From positions 5,505,561 to 5,569,560 of the forward strand of contig NZ_JOJP01000001.1 of NCBI RefSeq assembly GCF_000710775.1: 64,000 bases of DNA, written 5' to 3'. The DNA is from Endozoicomonas elysicola (lineage in GTDB: Bacteria > Pseudomonadota > Gammaproteobacteria > Pseudomonadales > Endozoicomonadaceae). The translations under genes and the position numbers were made by a program. The notes beneath the pieces were generated by a model. That model was not told the DNA's origin and ran no database searches. It saw only the letters and a program-made list of their open reading frames with translations. Position 1 is the first letter of the stretch, and each line of letters begins with the position of its first letter. This document shows, piece by piece, positions 7,990-16,847 of this stretch.

Positions 7990-9336
7990 TCAAATACCGA
8001 AGAACGTAAATTTCAGCACAAACAGCGTTGCTAATATCCACACACTGATACTGACTTCACTGGCCCTGCCTGCCAGCAGTTTTACCAGAGGATAAGCAAT
8101 AAAACCGAGGGCAATGCCATTAGCAATAGAGAAGCTCAGTGGCATCATGATGGCGGTAATCAGTACCGGGCCAGCTTCAGTCAAATCATTCCAGTCAATA
8201 TTCGCAAGGCTACCGGCCATCAATACTGCGACATAAATCAGGGCTCCTGCGGTTGCATAGGCTGGAACCATCGCCGCCAATGGCGAAAGAAACATACAAA
8301 GCAGAAACAACACTCCTACAGTGACGGCTACCAGACCTGTTCGACCGCCTGCAGCCACACCTGATGCACTCTCTACATAGGAGGTAACCGTCGGTGTTCC
8401 CACCAGCGCTCCAGCCCAGGAAGCGGTTCCGTCTGTAATCATCGCCCGGTTCATATTTTGCATCTTGCCATTCTGATCAGCCAGGCCAGCTTTATCGCCA
8501 ACAGCAATCAATGTTCCAGTGGTATCAAACAGATTCACAAACATGAAAGCCACAATAACACCCAGCATCTCCGGTTTCAGGGCACCCATAATATCCAGCT
8601 TGCCAACCACAGGTTCAAGGCTGGGCGGTGCAGAGTATATTCCCTGAAAGGCGATATCTCCGGCCATAAGGCCTATTCCCGAGACAACAACAATGGCTAA
8701 CAGCACGGCAGCTTTAAAGCCACGGTAAGCCAGACCCAGAATCAACAGAAGGCTCAGACAGGCCATCACAGGGCTGAACTGCGTAATATCACCCAGCGTG
8801 ATAATGGTCCCCGGGCTGGCAACCACAATACCGGCGTTTTTCAGACCAATCAGAGCGAGGAAAAGGCCGATACCTGCAGTAATACCCACTCGCAGCCCCT
8901 TCGGAATGCTGTCAATAATCCACTCACGGACTTTAAACAGGCTCAGCAGCATGAACCCAATACCACCCCAGAAAACAGCGCCCATGGCCTGTTCCCATGA
9001 GTAACCCATTCCCAGAACAACGGCATAGGCAAAGAAAGCATTCAAGCCCATACCGGGAGCGAGGCCTACCGGCCAGTTGGCATACAGGCCAATAGCGATG
9101 GAACTTAAACCTGCGACAAGGCAGGTAGCCGCAAACAAGGCGCCTTTATCCATTCCTGCATCGGACAGCATGCCCGGTATCACAAACACCACGTAACACA
9201 TGGTAATAAAGGTGGTGAAACCGGCCACCAGCTCTGTTTTTACCGTTGTATTATGAGCTTTAAGCTTGAACAGCCGATCCAGAAACGCTGGCTTATCATC
9301 TGCCGATGATAGTGACTTCGTATCCACTGAGTTCAT
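7990..9336 (-). CDS. adeP: NCS2 purine permease, AdeP-like (adenine)
   Basis: The 448-residue polytopic membrane protein belongs to the AzgA-like branch of the nucleobase-cation symporter 2 family. Signature stretches include APGMGLNAFFAYAVV, the mid-protein FVNLFDTTGTLIAV, and SYVESASGVAAGGRTGL. The reading GMGLNAFFAY and the ending SIANGIALGF match E. coli AdeP (PurP/YieG type) better than the guanine/hypoxanthine carriers GhxP/GhxQ, so adenine is the likeliest substrate. It would import purine by proton symport. It is divergent from xdhABC across 291 bp holding two RutR-like palindromes, so uptake and oxidation are probably co-regulated. GGAAG precedes the ATG. Confidence 0.85.
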   Translation of the reverse strand: MNSVDTKSLSSADDKPAFLDRLFKLKAHNTTVKTELVAGFTTFITMCYVVFVIPGMLSDAGMDKGALFAATCLVAGLSSIAIGLYANWPVGLAPGMGLNAFFAYAVVLGMGYSWEQAMGAVFWGGIGFMLLSLFKVREWIIDSIPKGLRVGITAGIGLFLALIGLKNAGIVVASPGTIITLGDITQFSPVMACLSLLLILGLAYRGFKAAVLLAIVVVSGIGLMAGDIAFQGIYSAPPSLEPVVGKLDIMGALKPEMLGVIVAFMFVNLFDTTGTLIAVGDKAGLADQNGKMQNMNRAMITDGTASWAGALVGTPTVTSYVESASGVAAGGRTGLVAVTVGVLFLLCMFLSPLAAMVPAYATAGALIYVAVLMAGSLANIDWNDLTEAGPVLITAIMMPLSFSIANGIALGFIAYPLVKLLAGRASEVSISVWILATLFVLKFTFFGI

Positions 9337-9440
9337 AGAAACTTCCAGTCCTGTATTTTTTATTTTTTATGCTCTGCGCATTGAGGATTTTTTATCCAGC
9401 CTGGCAAGACTAACAAGTTGATCTGAATCAATGCAAATTT

Positions 9441-9456
9441 CTGACTTTATGGTCAA
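9441..9456 (+). promoter_or_regulatory. RutR-like operator, site 1 (adeP-xdhA intergenic)
   Basis: CTGACTTTATGGTCAA agrees with the E. coli RutR consensus TTGACCAnnTGGTCAA at 11 of 14 fixed positions. It lies in the divergent region between the purine permease and xdhA. A RutR-like regulator gene is present at 33661. The match was scored by eye. Confidence 0.45.
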
Positions 9457-9487
9457 CAAAATTCACAGCTGATCCCTTGCTATTTTC

Positions 9488-9503
9488 CTGACCAGATAGT
9501 CAA
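9488..9503 (+). promoter_or_regulatory. RutR-like operator, site 2 (adeP-xdhA intergenic)
   Basis: CTGACCAGATAGTCAA agrees with TTGACCAnnTGGTCAA at 12 of 14 fixed positions, the best match in the window. Its centre is 47 bp from that of site 1 and it lies 124 bp before the xdhA start. Two sites in one divergent promoter region would let one regulator govern both directions. Confidence 0.5.
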
Positions 9504-9627
9504 ATTAATAAAAAGTAAAAAGCTGGAAATGTCATACAGCCTATCTAACGAAAGCTTCAACGAGCTGTCATGGCATTCTCGTCATAGAAAGTCATAATAA
9601 AAAGAATGAAAAAGGGACATTGCCATC

Positions 9628-11103
9628 GTGATTCGCTTTCTTCTAAACGATCGGCTCGTCGTAGTTGAGGACACCGCTTCAGACACCACGGTTCTTGATT
9701 ATCTTCGAGGCAATACTGAAACGAGCTCTTCAAAGCCTGTGGCTGATGAAAAGCGTACTGGAACCAAAGAGGGCTGCTGCTCGGGTGACTGTGGCGCATG
9801 CACCGTTGTGGTCGGTGAGCCAGAAGGTGGACAGCTGAAATACAAGACTATGAACGCCTGTATTGCCCTGATGCCTTCGCTTCATGGTAAGCAGCTACTG
9901 ACGGTAGAAGATCTTGCAGGCTCTCACGAGGCCGACCAGCAAATTAAAAAGGGTGAGTTGCACCCTGTACAGCAGGCACTGGTTGATCACCATGGATCCC
10001 AATGTGGCTTCTGCACACCGGGCATTGTGATGTCGTTGTTTGCTCTTCACCATGAAAGTGCAGAAGACAAACCCGATGTTCTTGAAGCCCTTGGTGGAAA
10101 CCTGTGCCGGTGCACCGGCTACCGCCCCCTGGTTGATGCGGCTAACAGCCTGGCCAATGCTCAACCAGATGATGAGTTTTTCAGAAACCGTGAGGAAACC
10201 CTGTCCAAGCTACAAACCATAGAGCAGCAAGGCAGTGTGAATGGTAACGGTGCATGTATTCCTGCCAGTGAAGATGAGCTCGCACAGTATCTGTTGGATA
10301 ACCCTGACGCCAGAATTCTGGCCGGTGGTACCGATCTTGGGCTCGATGTAACCCAGCAACTGAAGAAAATTGAAAAACTGGTCTCCGTTAAGAATATTCC
10401 TTCTCTGCAGACCATTCATGAAGATAACAATGAACTGGTAATTGGCTCTGCGGTCACTTATCGGAGCATAAAGTCCATATTTACAAAGTACTATCCTGAG
10501 TTTGCTCAAATGCTGGATCGGCTGGGCTCCCAGCAGATACGTAATCAGGGAACCCTGGGTGGCAACATCGGCAACGCCTCACCCATAGGCGACACGCCTC
10601 CTGTTTTATTGGCTCTTGATGCGTCTCTGGATCTTCGTTACGGAGATAACATCAGGAATATCCCGCTTAACCAGTTTTTCCTGGATTACAAAAAGACCGA
10701 ACTTACCTCGGGTGAATACATTGCCCGAATTCGTATTCCCAAAAAACCTCACCAGCTAAAAGTTTATAAACTCAGTAAGCGCTATGGTGATGATATCTCT
10801 ACCGTCCTTGCCGCGATTAATCTGGAGACCAATGGTGATGGTCAAATAACAAGGGCAAGAGTGGCGTTGGGCGGCATGGCGGCCATTCCCAAGCGAGCGG
10901 AATTGTGTGAGCAGATTTTAACCGGATCACCACTGAATAACGAAACGCTCAGCCGGGCAAAAGCAGCTATCCGTCAGGAGTTCAAACCCATGTCGGATGT
11001 TCGGGCCAGCAGCGAGTACCGCCTTGAAGCTGCCTGTAATTTGCTGGAGCGTTATTTTATGGAACTGTCTGGCCAGAATGTAAGGATTATCTGTCATGCG
11101 TAA
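9628..11103 (+). CDS. xdhA: Xanthine dehydrogenase small subunit XdhA (2Fe-2S and FAD)
   Basis: The 491-residue subunit carries both iron-sulfur domains and the FAD domain of xanthine dehydrogenase. The plant-type cluster uses Cys50, Cys55 and Cys58 (KEGCCSGDCGAC) with a fourth near Cys78. The second cluster uses C126-x2-C129 and C160-x-C162 (QCGFCTPG, NLCRCTGYRP). The FAD part has ILAGGTDLGLDV and TLGGNIGNASPIGDTPP. It passes electrons from the molybdenum centre in XdhB to NAD. The start is a GTG at 9628. Its end overlaps xdhB by 8 bp, and xdhC follows, giving a compact xdhABC operon. Confidence 0.95.
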   Translation: MIRFLLNDRLVVVEDTASDTTVLDYLRGNTETSSSKPVADEKRTGTKEGCCSGDCGACTVVVGEPEGGQLKYKTMNACIALMPSLHGKQLLTVEDLAGSHEADQQIKKGELHPVQQALVDHHGSQCGFCTPGIVMSLFALHHESAEDKPDVLEALGGNLCRCTGYRPLVDAANSLANAQPDDEFFRNREETLSKLQTIEQQGSVNGNGACIPASEDELAQYLLDNPDARILAGGTDLGLDVTQQLKKIEKLVSVKNIPSLQTIHEDNNELVIGSAVTYRSIKSIFTKYYPEFAQMLDRLGSQQIRNQGTLGGNIGNASPIGDTPPVLLALDASLDLRYGDNIRNIPLNQFFLDYKKTELTSGEYIARIRIPKKPHQLKVYKLSKRYGDDISTVLAAINLETNGDGQITRARVALGGMAAIPKRAELCEQILTGSPLNNETLSRAKAAIRQEFKPMSDVRASSEYRLEAACNLLERYFMELSGQNVRIICHA

Positions 11104-13546
11104 ACTACCGGATCTGGCCAGTGAACTGAAACAGACTCATAAGCTCGATGGCAGCCCTGAGTTCAATGACAGCCATGAGCTGACGAACAGCCCTGAACTG
11201 ATCATGAGCAAAGAAACTGAAACTCCGATTTCGGCTGACGAGCGTCACGCTCTTCACATGAGCGGAAACCGTTCAGCTAAACACGACAGTGCTCACCTTC
11301 ATGTGACTGGTAAAGCACTCTATATTGATGATCGCCCGGAAATGGCCAACCAGCTGCACGCAGGATTTGGTCTTTCGACAGAAGCCCATGCAGAGATCAT
11401 CAGTATTAATTTTGATGAAGTATGGAATACTCCCGGTGTTGTGGCTGTCATAACCGCAGAAGACATTCCGGGTCACAAAGATATCGGCCCTGTTTTTCCG
11501 GGAGACATGCTGCTGGCTGAAGGCCGGGTGGATTATATTGGACAACCGATTTTTGCAGTGGCAGCAACTTCCCATAAAGCCGCAAAAAGAGCCGCTCGAA
11601 AAGCCGTTATTGAATATCGCGCACTTGAAGCAATTCTAGGTATCGATCAGGCCATGGAACAAAACTCGTTTGTTCGGCCTGACCACACCATGAAGAAAGG
11701 CGATGCCAGACAGGCCATCAGTCATGCCGATCACCAGCTGTCAGGACAGATGTCGAACGGTGGCCAGGAACATTTCTACCTGGAAGGGCAAATCGCCAGT
11801 GTTATTCCCCAGGAAGATGGTCAGCTTCATGTATACACGTCAAGCCAGCACCCTTCTGAGGTTCAGAAACTGGTCGCTGAAGTCATCGGCGTACCGCTGA
11901 GTAAAGTAGTGGCCGACGTCCGTCGCATGGGCGGCGGTTTTGGAGGTAAAGAAACCCAGGCAGCGGCCCCGGCCTGTATTGCCGCGCTTCTGGCAGTAAA
12001 AACCGGCAGACCGGTCAAGTTTCGAGTTGATCGACAGCAGGATATGGTGTCTACCGGTAAGCGTCACCCTTTTCGCCATCGCTATAACGTCGGTTTTGAT
12101 CAGGAAGGCATGCTGGAAGGTGTTGATATCGAACTGGCCGGTGATGCCGGACACTCTCCGGACCTGACCGACGCCATTGTCGACCGGGCCATGTTCCACT
12201 CAGATAATGCCTATTATCTGAATAACGCTACCGTGATCGGTCATCGCTGCCGAACCAATACCGCATCAAACACAGCCTTCAGAGGCTTTGGTGGGCCTCA
12301 GGGCATGCTGGTCATTGAACGGATTATGGACGACATTGCACGCTCAACTGGTCTGGACCCTCTGGAGGTTCGCAAGAGAAACCTCTATGGCATTACGGAA
12401 CGGAACACTACTCATTATCACCAGCGGGTAGAACATAACGTACTGCATGATGTTATCGGTAAGCTGGAAGAAAGCTCTGACTACTGGCAACGAAGAGAAG
12501 CAATCAGCACCTTCAACCAGCAGAGCCCGGTACTGAAAAAAGGACTGGCTTTGACACCGGTAAAGTTTGGTATCTCTTTTACCGCGAAACACCTGAACCA
12601 AGCCGGTGCTCTTGTCCATGTCTATACCGATGGCAGTATTCAGATCAACCATGGCGGAACAGAGATGGGCCAGGGTCTCTACACCAAAGTCGCCCAGATC
12701 GTAGCCAACGAGTTCGGCGTTTCTCTTGAACTGGTTCAGGTCACGTCGACCCGCACCGATAAAGTACCCAACACTTCACCCACCGCGGCATCCAGTGGCT
12801 CGGACCTTAATGGCAAGGCAGCACAGGATGCCTGTCAGAAAATTCGGGATCGTCTGATCGAGTTTGCTGTTGAGCACTATGGTGTTTCAGATCAGGAAGT
12901 TTCATTCCATGATAACGAAGTCCATCTGGGTGAACGTCAAATGCCGTTTGAAGGCTTTATTCAGGCCGCTTATCTGAACCGTATCTCTTTATCCAGCAGT
13001 GGTTTCTACAGCACTCCGGAAATTCACTACGATCGGGAAACAGCCAGTGGTCGGCCTTTCTATTACTTTGCCTGCGGGGCTTCCGTTTCAGAAGTGACAG
13101 TGGATACTCTGACGGGAGAGTACAAGGTTGATCGAGTGGACATTCTTCATGATGTGGGTCACTCACTGAACCCGGCCATTGACCAGGGGCAGATTGAAGG
13201 TGGTTTTATCCAGGGCATGGGCTGGATGACAACTGAAGAACTGGTATGGGACGACAGCGGACGTTTACTGAGCAACAACCCTGCTACCTATAAAATCCCA
13301 ACCATTGAAGATATACCACCGGTATTTAATGTTGAGCTGTTCCAGCAGGCGAACCCGAAGCACACGATCTATCACTCAAAGGCGGTCGGTGAGCCCCCAT
13401 TTATGCTGGGTATGTCGGTGTGGTGTGCTATTCGGGATGCTGTCTCCAGCCTTGCTGATTATCAGGTAAATCCACAAATTGATGTGCCTGCCACCCCGGA
13501 AAGGGTATTGACGGCAGTCACATCCATAAAAAATGCAGTGCTATAA
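11096..13546 (+). CDS. xdhB: Xanthine dehydrogenase large subunit XdhB (molybdopterin)
   Basis: This 816-residue protein binds the molybdenum cofactor and oxidises hypoxanthine and xanthine to urate. Visible motifs are RRMGGGFGGKETQAAAPA (cofactor loop), NTAFRGFGGPQGM, GGTEMGQGLYTKVAQI and KAVGEPPFMLG with the catalytic Glu766. Compared with the family it has an extra N-terminal stretch of about 36 residues containing two similar pieces (GSPEFNDSHEL and NSPELIM). A start at the ATG at 11204 would remove it, but the 8-bp overlap with xdhA favours 11096. The partner XdhA is directly upstream and the maturation factor XdhC directly downstream. Confidence 0.95.
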   Translation: MRKLPDLASELKQTHKLDGSPEFNDSHELTNSPELIMSKETETPISADERHALHMSGNRSAKHDSAHLHVTGKALYIDDRPEMANQLHAGFGLSTEAHAEIISINFDEVWNTPGVVAVITAEDIPGHKDIGPVFPGDMLLAEGRVDYIGQPIFAVAATSHKAAKRAARKAVIEYRALEAILGIDQAMEQNSFVRPDHTMKKGDARQAISHADHQLSGQMSNGGQEHFYLEGQIASVIPQEDGQLHVYTSSQHPSEVQKLVAEVIGVPLSKVVADVRRMGGGFGGKETQAAAPACIAALLAVKTGRPVKFRVDRQQDMVSTGKRHPFRHRYNVGFDQEGMLEGVDIELAGDAGHSPDLTDAIVDRAMFHSDNAYYLNNATVIGHRCRTNTASNTAFRGFGGPQGMLVIERIMDDIARSTGLDPLEVRKRNLYGITERNTTHYHQRVEHNVLHDVIGKLEESSDYWQRREAISTFNQQSPVLKKGLALTPVKFGISFTAKHLNQAGALVHVYTDGSIQINHGGTEMGQGLYTKVAQIVANEFGVSLELVQVTSTRTDKVPNTSPTAASSGSDLNGKAAQDACQKIRDRLIEFAVEHYGVSDQEVSFHDNEVHLGERQMPFEGFIQAAYLNRISLSSSGFYSTPEIHYDRETASGRPFYYFACGASVSEVTVDTLTGEYKVDRVDILHDVGHSLNPAIDQGQIEGGFIQGMGWMTTEELVWDDSGRLLSNNPATYKIPTIEDIPPVFNVELFQQANPKHTIYHSKAVGEPPFMLGMSVWCAIRDAVSSLADYQVNPQIDVPATPERVLTAVTSIKNAVL

Positions 13547-13572
13547 AAAGACCGATGTGAGAGGGACAGAGT

Positions 13573-14415
13573 ATGTGGATTGACGCATTGGCCAATCTTC
13601 AGAAAACCGGTGAGTCTGGAGTACTGGTTACCATTCTGGGTTCAGCAGGCTCTGCCCCCAGAAAGTCCGGTAGTAAAATGCTAGTCACTGCTGACCAGTG
13701 CTTTGATACCATCGGTGGCGGGCAGCTGGAGTTTCTGTTGATCCAGAAAGCCCGGGAGCTGCTGCTTAATGATCATTCAGAGCCGGTTCTGGAACACTTC
13801 CCTCTTGGCCCCAAACTCGGGCAGTGCTGTGGTGGCAGCGTCAGTGCGCTGCTGGAACCCATCACCACCTGTGGTTTTCGAATCGCTCTGTTTGGCGCCG
13901 GCCATGTTGGTCATGCACTGGTGAATGTTCTGGCTCCTCTGGATTGCCAGATTACCTGGATCGACAGCAGAGCAGAGCTGTTTCCAGAGGAGATACCGGG
14001 AAATGTCCAGATCTGTATCAGCGATCAGCCAGAGCTGGAGGTCGACAACCTGCCAGAGGGTACGTTTTTTCTGGTCGTCACTCACAACCACCAGCTGGAC
14101 TTTGCCATTACGGAAGCAACGCTGAAATATGACAAGAGTCGTTGGCTGGGAGTGATTGGCTCAGAAACCAAGGCAAAGCGTTTTCGTCAACGACTGGAAC
14201 ACAGAGGTTGTTTTTCACAAGCTGAAATTGATCATATGCATTGCCCGGTTGGACTGGAGAGTGTTGGTGGCCGAAAACCGGCTGAAATAGCCATTGCTAT
14301 TGCGGCTGAAATTCTGGCCGTACAAAATGGAAACAGGGGTGAAAAGAATAAAAAGCGGGAAGGCATTGCCTGGCAAGATATAAAAAAATTAATCACTCAT
14401 AAAGTTGCAATATGA
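13573..14415 (+). CDS. xdhC: Xanthine dehydrogenase maturation factor XdhC
   Basis: The 280-residue protein has the N-terminal XdhC/CoxI domain (VLVTILGSAGSAPRKSGSKMLV, then DTIGGGQLEF and GQCCGG) and the C-terminal Rossmann domain (IALFGAGHVGHALV; YLGVIGS-like WLGVIGSETKAKRF; CPVGLESVGGRKPAEIAIAI). XdhC binds the molybdenum cofactor, protects or sulfurates it, and inserts it into XdhB. GAGGGACAG precedes the ATG by a normal distance and the gap to xdhB is 26 bp, so it is the third gene of the operon. Confidence 0.93.
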   Translation: MWIDALANLQKTGESGVLVTILGSAGSAPRKSGSKMLVTADQCFDTIGGGQLEFLLIQKARELLLNDHSEPVLEHFPLGPKLGQCCGGSVSALLEPITTCGFRIALFGAGHVGHALVNVLAPLDCQITWIDSRAELFPEEIPGNVQICISDQPELEVDNLPEGTFFLVVTHNHQLDFAITEATLKYDKSRWLGVIGSETKAKRFRQRLEHRGCFSQAEIDHMHCPVGLESVGGRKPAEIAIAIAAEILAVQNGNRGEKNKKREGIAWQDIKKLITHKVAI

Positions 14416-14491
14416 GATTTGCCTACTTACATCCCTGTCCTTGAACTTTTGGTATTGGCGGCAGTCAATAGCTTTGTATAAAAAATCAAAG

Positions 14492-15790
14492 ATGGAAAAG
14501 ATGTTAACTTACCTTCAAGCAGTACTTCCCCAAACTTCTCAACATGTAAGTACAGCTGAACAAGTCGGGGTTGTTACCGGTCTGGGTGCCAGTCTTGCTT
14601 GCTGTTATTGCTTCGGGCTTAAAAGAGAGGCATCTGCCGCTCTTTGCCTTACCGGAATAGTTGTTGGTAGAGTGGGGGGAGATTGGGTTGATAAGAAAAT
14701 CATTAACTATGATGTAAAACCAGTCACGCCCTCCACTACTGAAACACTTAGCAACCTTTTACCTAACGACCTCGATCTTGACTTCAGTTTTATCAACACC
14801 AGGGAGCAGGTAGAAAAGCTTCTTCAATTAACACCTGCACCCGCCTCAACACCAGTTCCCCCGGGCACTCAAGGTTATGTTAGCAAGTGGTTGGATGCTC
14901 GAGGAGAGGCTTACGCAGTAAAAATTTTAAAGCCGATTAAAGAAAATGCACAATGGCTTACGCCCCAGAGAGGTGAAGCAGTTGCCGTGGGATTGCCTGA
15001 GCACCCAAATGTTATTGCCCCCAAACATATTATTCTGAGAAATAATATTGATAAAAAATACTATTCTGTCAGTAACCAAAGTGATTTGCCCGCTGCCGAT
15101 GAAAGTTCATATCAAGTTATGGCTATCATTTCTCGCTGGTGTGTGGGTAAAGACCTGTTTGAACAAGATGAAAAACCCTCTTTAGCATTTGCTAAGCGTG
15201 TTGGGAGAGACGTGCTGAAAGCCATTGAGCACATTCACTTAAACAAACGTATACATAGAGACATAAAAACAGAAAATATTTTAAAAACTTCAACCGGATT
15301 TGCATTGACCGATTTCGGTCTTGCTCGTTACCTTGATGAAGGAACAAACGCAACGACACCATGTGGAACGGCTCACCAACTAGCTCCAGAATTTCACAGT
15401 CGAGAAGCTGAGTGCAAATATGGTGCTGGCTATGATTTATGGCAATTTGGTATTCTTATGTTAGAACTGGCTACAGGCTGGACACCAGAACACTACACCG
15501 ATTATCCCGAGTATGCTCGTACTGTCAAAGAAACAAAGCAGAGTGTTCAAAATTTAACCGACCTGTCCGATGAGCAGAAGGCTGATAAAGCAAGACAAAC
15601 GATTGCTCTGAAGAATGTGTTCGAATTTAATAGTCTGACTAATGATCAAAGAAAGAATTATATAGTTACTCGGTTCGGGAAGACGTTAGGTGAAAGCCCT
15701 GACTTTCAAAGCTTGATACTTAAGCTGTTGACCACAGAAAAGGACAGACTGAGCCTTGATCAGGTCAAATCGGATTTTGCTAAATTGTAA
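14492..15790 (+). CDS. Eukaryotic-type Ser/Thr protein kinase, membrane-associated
   Basis: I take the ATG at 14492 (432 residues) rather than a TTG at 14405 that lies inside xdhC. Residues 25-65 hold two hydrophobic segments that may form a membrane hairpin. The kinase domain occupies about residues 120-430: a degenerate glycine loop, AYAVKILK with Lys144, HRDIKTEN with Asp257 and Asn262, LTDFGLAR with Asp274, and APEF as the APE motif. All catalytic residues are present, so it is probably active. It lacks the PASTA or other sensor domains of usual bacterial Hanks kinases. It follows xdhC by 77 bp but is functionally unrelated. A host-directed role or an internal signalling role are both possible. 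Confidence 0.8.
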   Translation: MEKMLTYLQAVLPQTSQHVSTAEQVGVVTGLGASLACCYCFGLKREASAALCLTGIVVGRVGGDWVDKKIINYDVKPVTPSTTETLSNLLPNDLDLDFSFINTREQVEKLLQLTPAPASTPVPPGTQGYVSKWLDARGEAYAVKILKPIKENAQWLTPQRGEAVAVGLPEHPNVIAPKHIILRNNIDKKYYSVSNQSDLPAADESSYQVMAIISRWCVGKDLFEQDEKPSLAFAKRVGRDVLKAIEHIHLNKRIHRDIKTENILKTSTGFALTDFGLARYLDEGTNATTPCGTAHQLAPEFHSREAECKYGAGYDLWQFGILMLELATGWTPEHYTDYPEYARTVKETKQSVQNLTDLSDEQKADKARQTIALKNVFEFNSLTNDQRKNYIVTRFGKTLGESPDFQSLILKLLTTEKDRLSLDQVKSDFAKL

Positions 15791-15922
15791 TGAGGAATTA
15801 GTGCACCACGGATCTGTCTGACAGGCTAAATTGATAGGATCACCCAACCCTATTGAATCACTGACAACTACACACGTAGAATGCCAAATCAAACTGATTA
15901 AAAATAAATAAGAATCTTGGCT

Positions 15923-16846
15923 ATGCTCACTTTTCTGCCGCTATGGGCTCGTGGTATCTGCTCGGCACTATTACTTGCTTTTAATACTCTCGTTTTGTGT
16001 ATCCCGCTGCTTCTATTCAGCCTCAGTCGTTTTTTAATCCCCATAAAGTCATGGCACAAATTATGTACCCGTATATGCATCGCTATTGCTGAATGCTGGA
16101 TCAGTATCAACAGTGGTTGGATGAAACTCACTCGCCCTATGCTGTGGCAGGTTGAAGGCCTGGAAAGCCTCAAGAAAGATGAATGGTATCTTGTAACGTG
16201 CAATCACCAGTCGTGGGCAGATATTTTTATTGTTCAGCACCTGCTGAACCGCAGAATTCCCATGCTGAAATTCTTCCTGAAGCAGCAGCTGATCTGGGTC
16301 CCCGTCATCGGTTTATGTTGGTGGGCGCTGGACTTCCCTTTTATGAAGCGCTATTCACGAGCCTATCTGGAAAAGTACCCGGAGAAACGCGGTGAAGATC
16401 TTAAGGCCACCCAGAAAGCCTGTGAAAAATTCCGGGATGTTCCTGTATCAGTTTTTAACTTTATGGAAGGAACCCGATTCACAGATAACAAGCACAGACA
16501 ACAAAAGTCACCTTTTCAATACCTGCTAAAACCACGAGCCGGTGGCGCTGGTTTTGTGCTTGGAGCAATGGGGCAACAGCTGCGCACATTGATTAATATC
16601 ACCATTGTGTACCAGGATGGGGTCCCATCATTCTGGGATTTCCTCTGTGGCAGAGATGACAAGATCAGAGTAAAAATTGAAAAACAGGAAATCTCTGACG
16701 CTTATCTTGGCAGAGATTACAGTAATGACGAGGAGTTCCGTGATCAGTGTCAACACTGGGTGAATGAGCTATGGACTCAAAAGGATCAATTGATCCTATC
16801 GATAAAGGAAAACCATACAAGAGAAGAGACTGCTGAGCATGTATAA
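15923..16846 (+). CDS. yihG: PlsC-family lysophospholipid acyltransferase, YihG type
   Basis: From the ATG at 15923 the product has 307 residues. It closely follows E. coli YihG: two N-terminal membrane segments, NHQSWADIF with the catalytic His95-x4-Asp100, FLKQQLIWVPVIGLCWWALDFPFMKRYSRAYL-type middle region (written here only as FLKQQLIWVP and PFMKRYSRAYL), and NFMEGTRFT as the glycerophosphate-binding block. YihG is an inner-membrane acyltransferase that makes phosphatidic acid with a distinct fatty-acid preference. Its stop lies 1 bp from that of the convergent letB-like gene. A TTG two codons upstream is the only alternative start. Confidence 0.9.
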   Translation: MLTFLPLWARGICSALLLAFNTLVLCIPLLLFSLSRFLIPIKSWHKLCTRICIAIAECWISINSGWMKLTRPMLWQVEGLESLKKDEWYLVTCNHQSWADIFIVQHLLNRRIPMLKFFLKQQLIWVPVIGLCWWALDFPFMKRYSRAYLEKYPEKRGEDLKATQKACEKFRDVPVSVFNFMEGTRFTDNKHRQQKSPFQYLLKPRAGGAGFVLGAMGQQLRTLINITIVYQDGVPSFWDFLCGRDDKIRVKIEKQEISDAYLGRDYSNDEEFRDQCQHWVNELWTQKDQLILSIKENHTREETAEHV

Positions 16847-16847
16847 A

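Noticed and set aside
14405..14491. TTG start of the kinase within xdhC
   Set aside because: The added 29 residues have no counterpart in the fold, and an ATG at 14492 lies beyond the xdhC stop.
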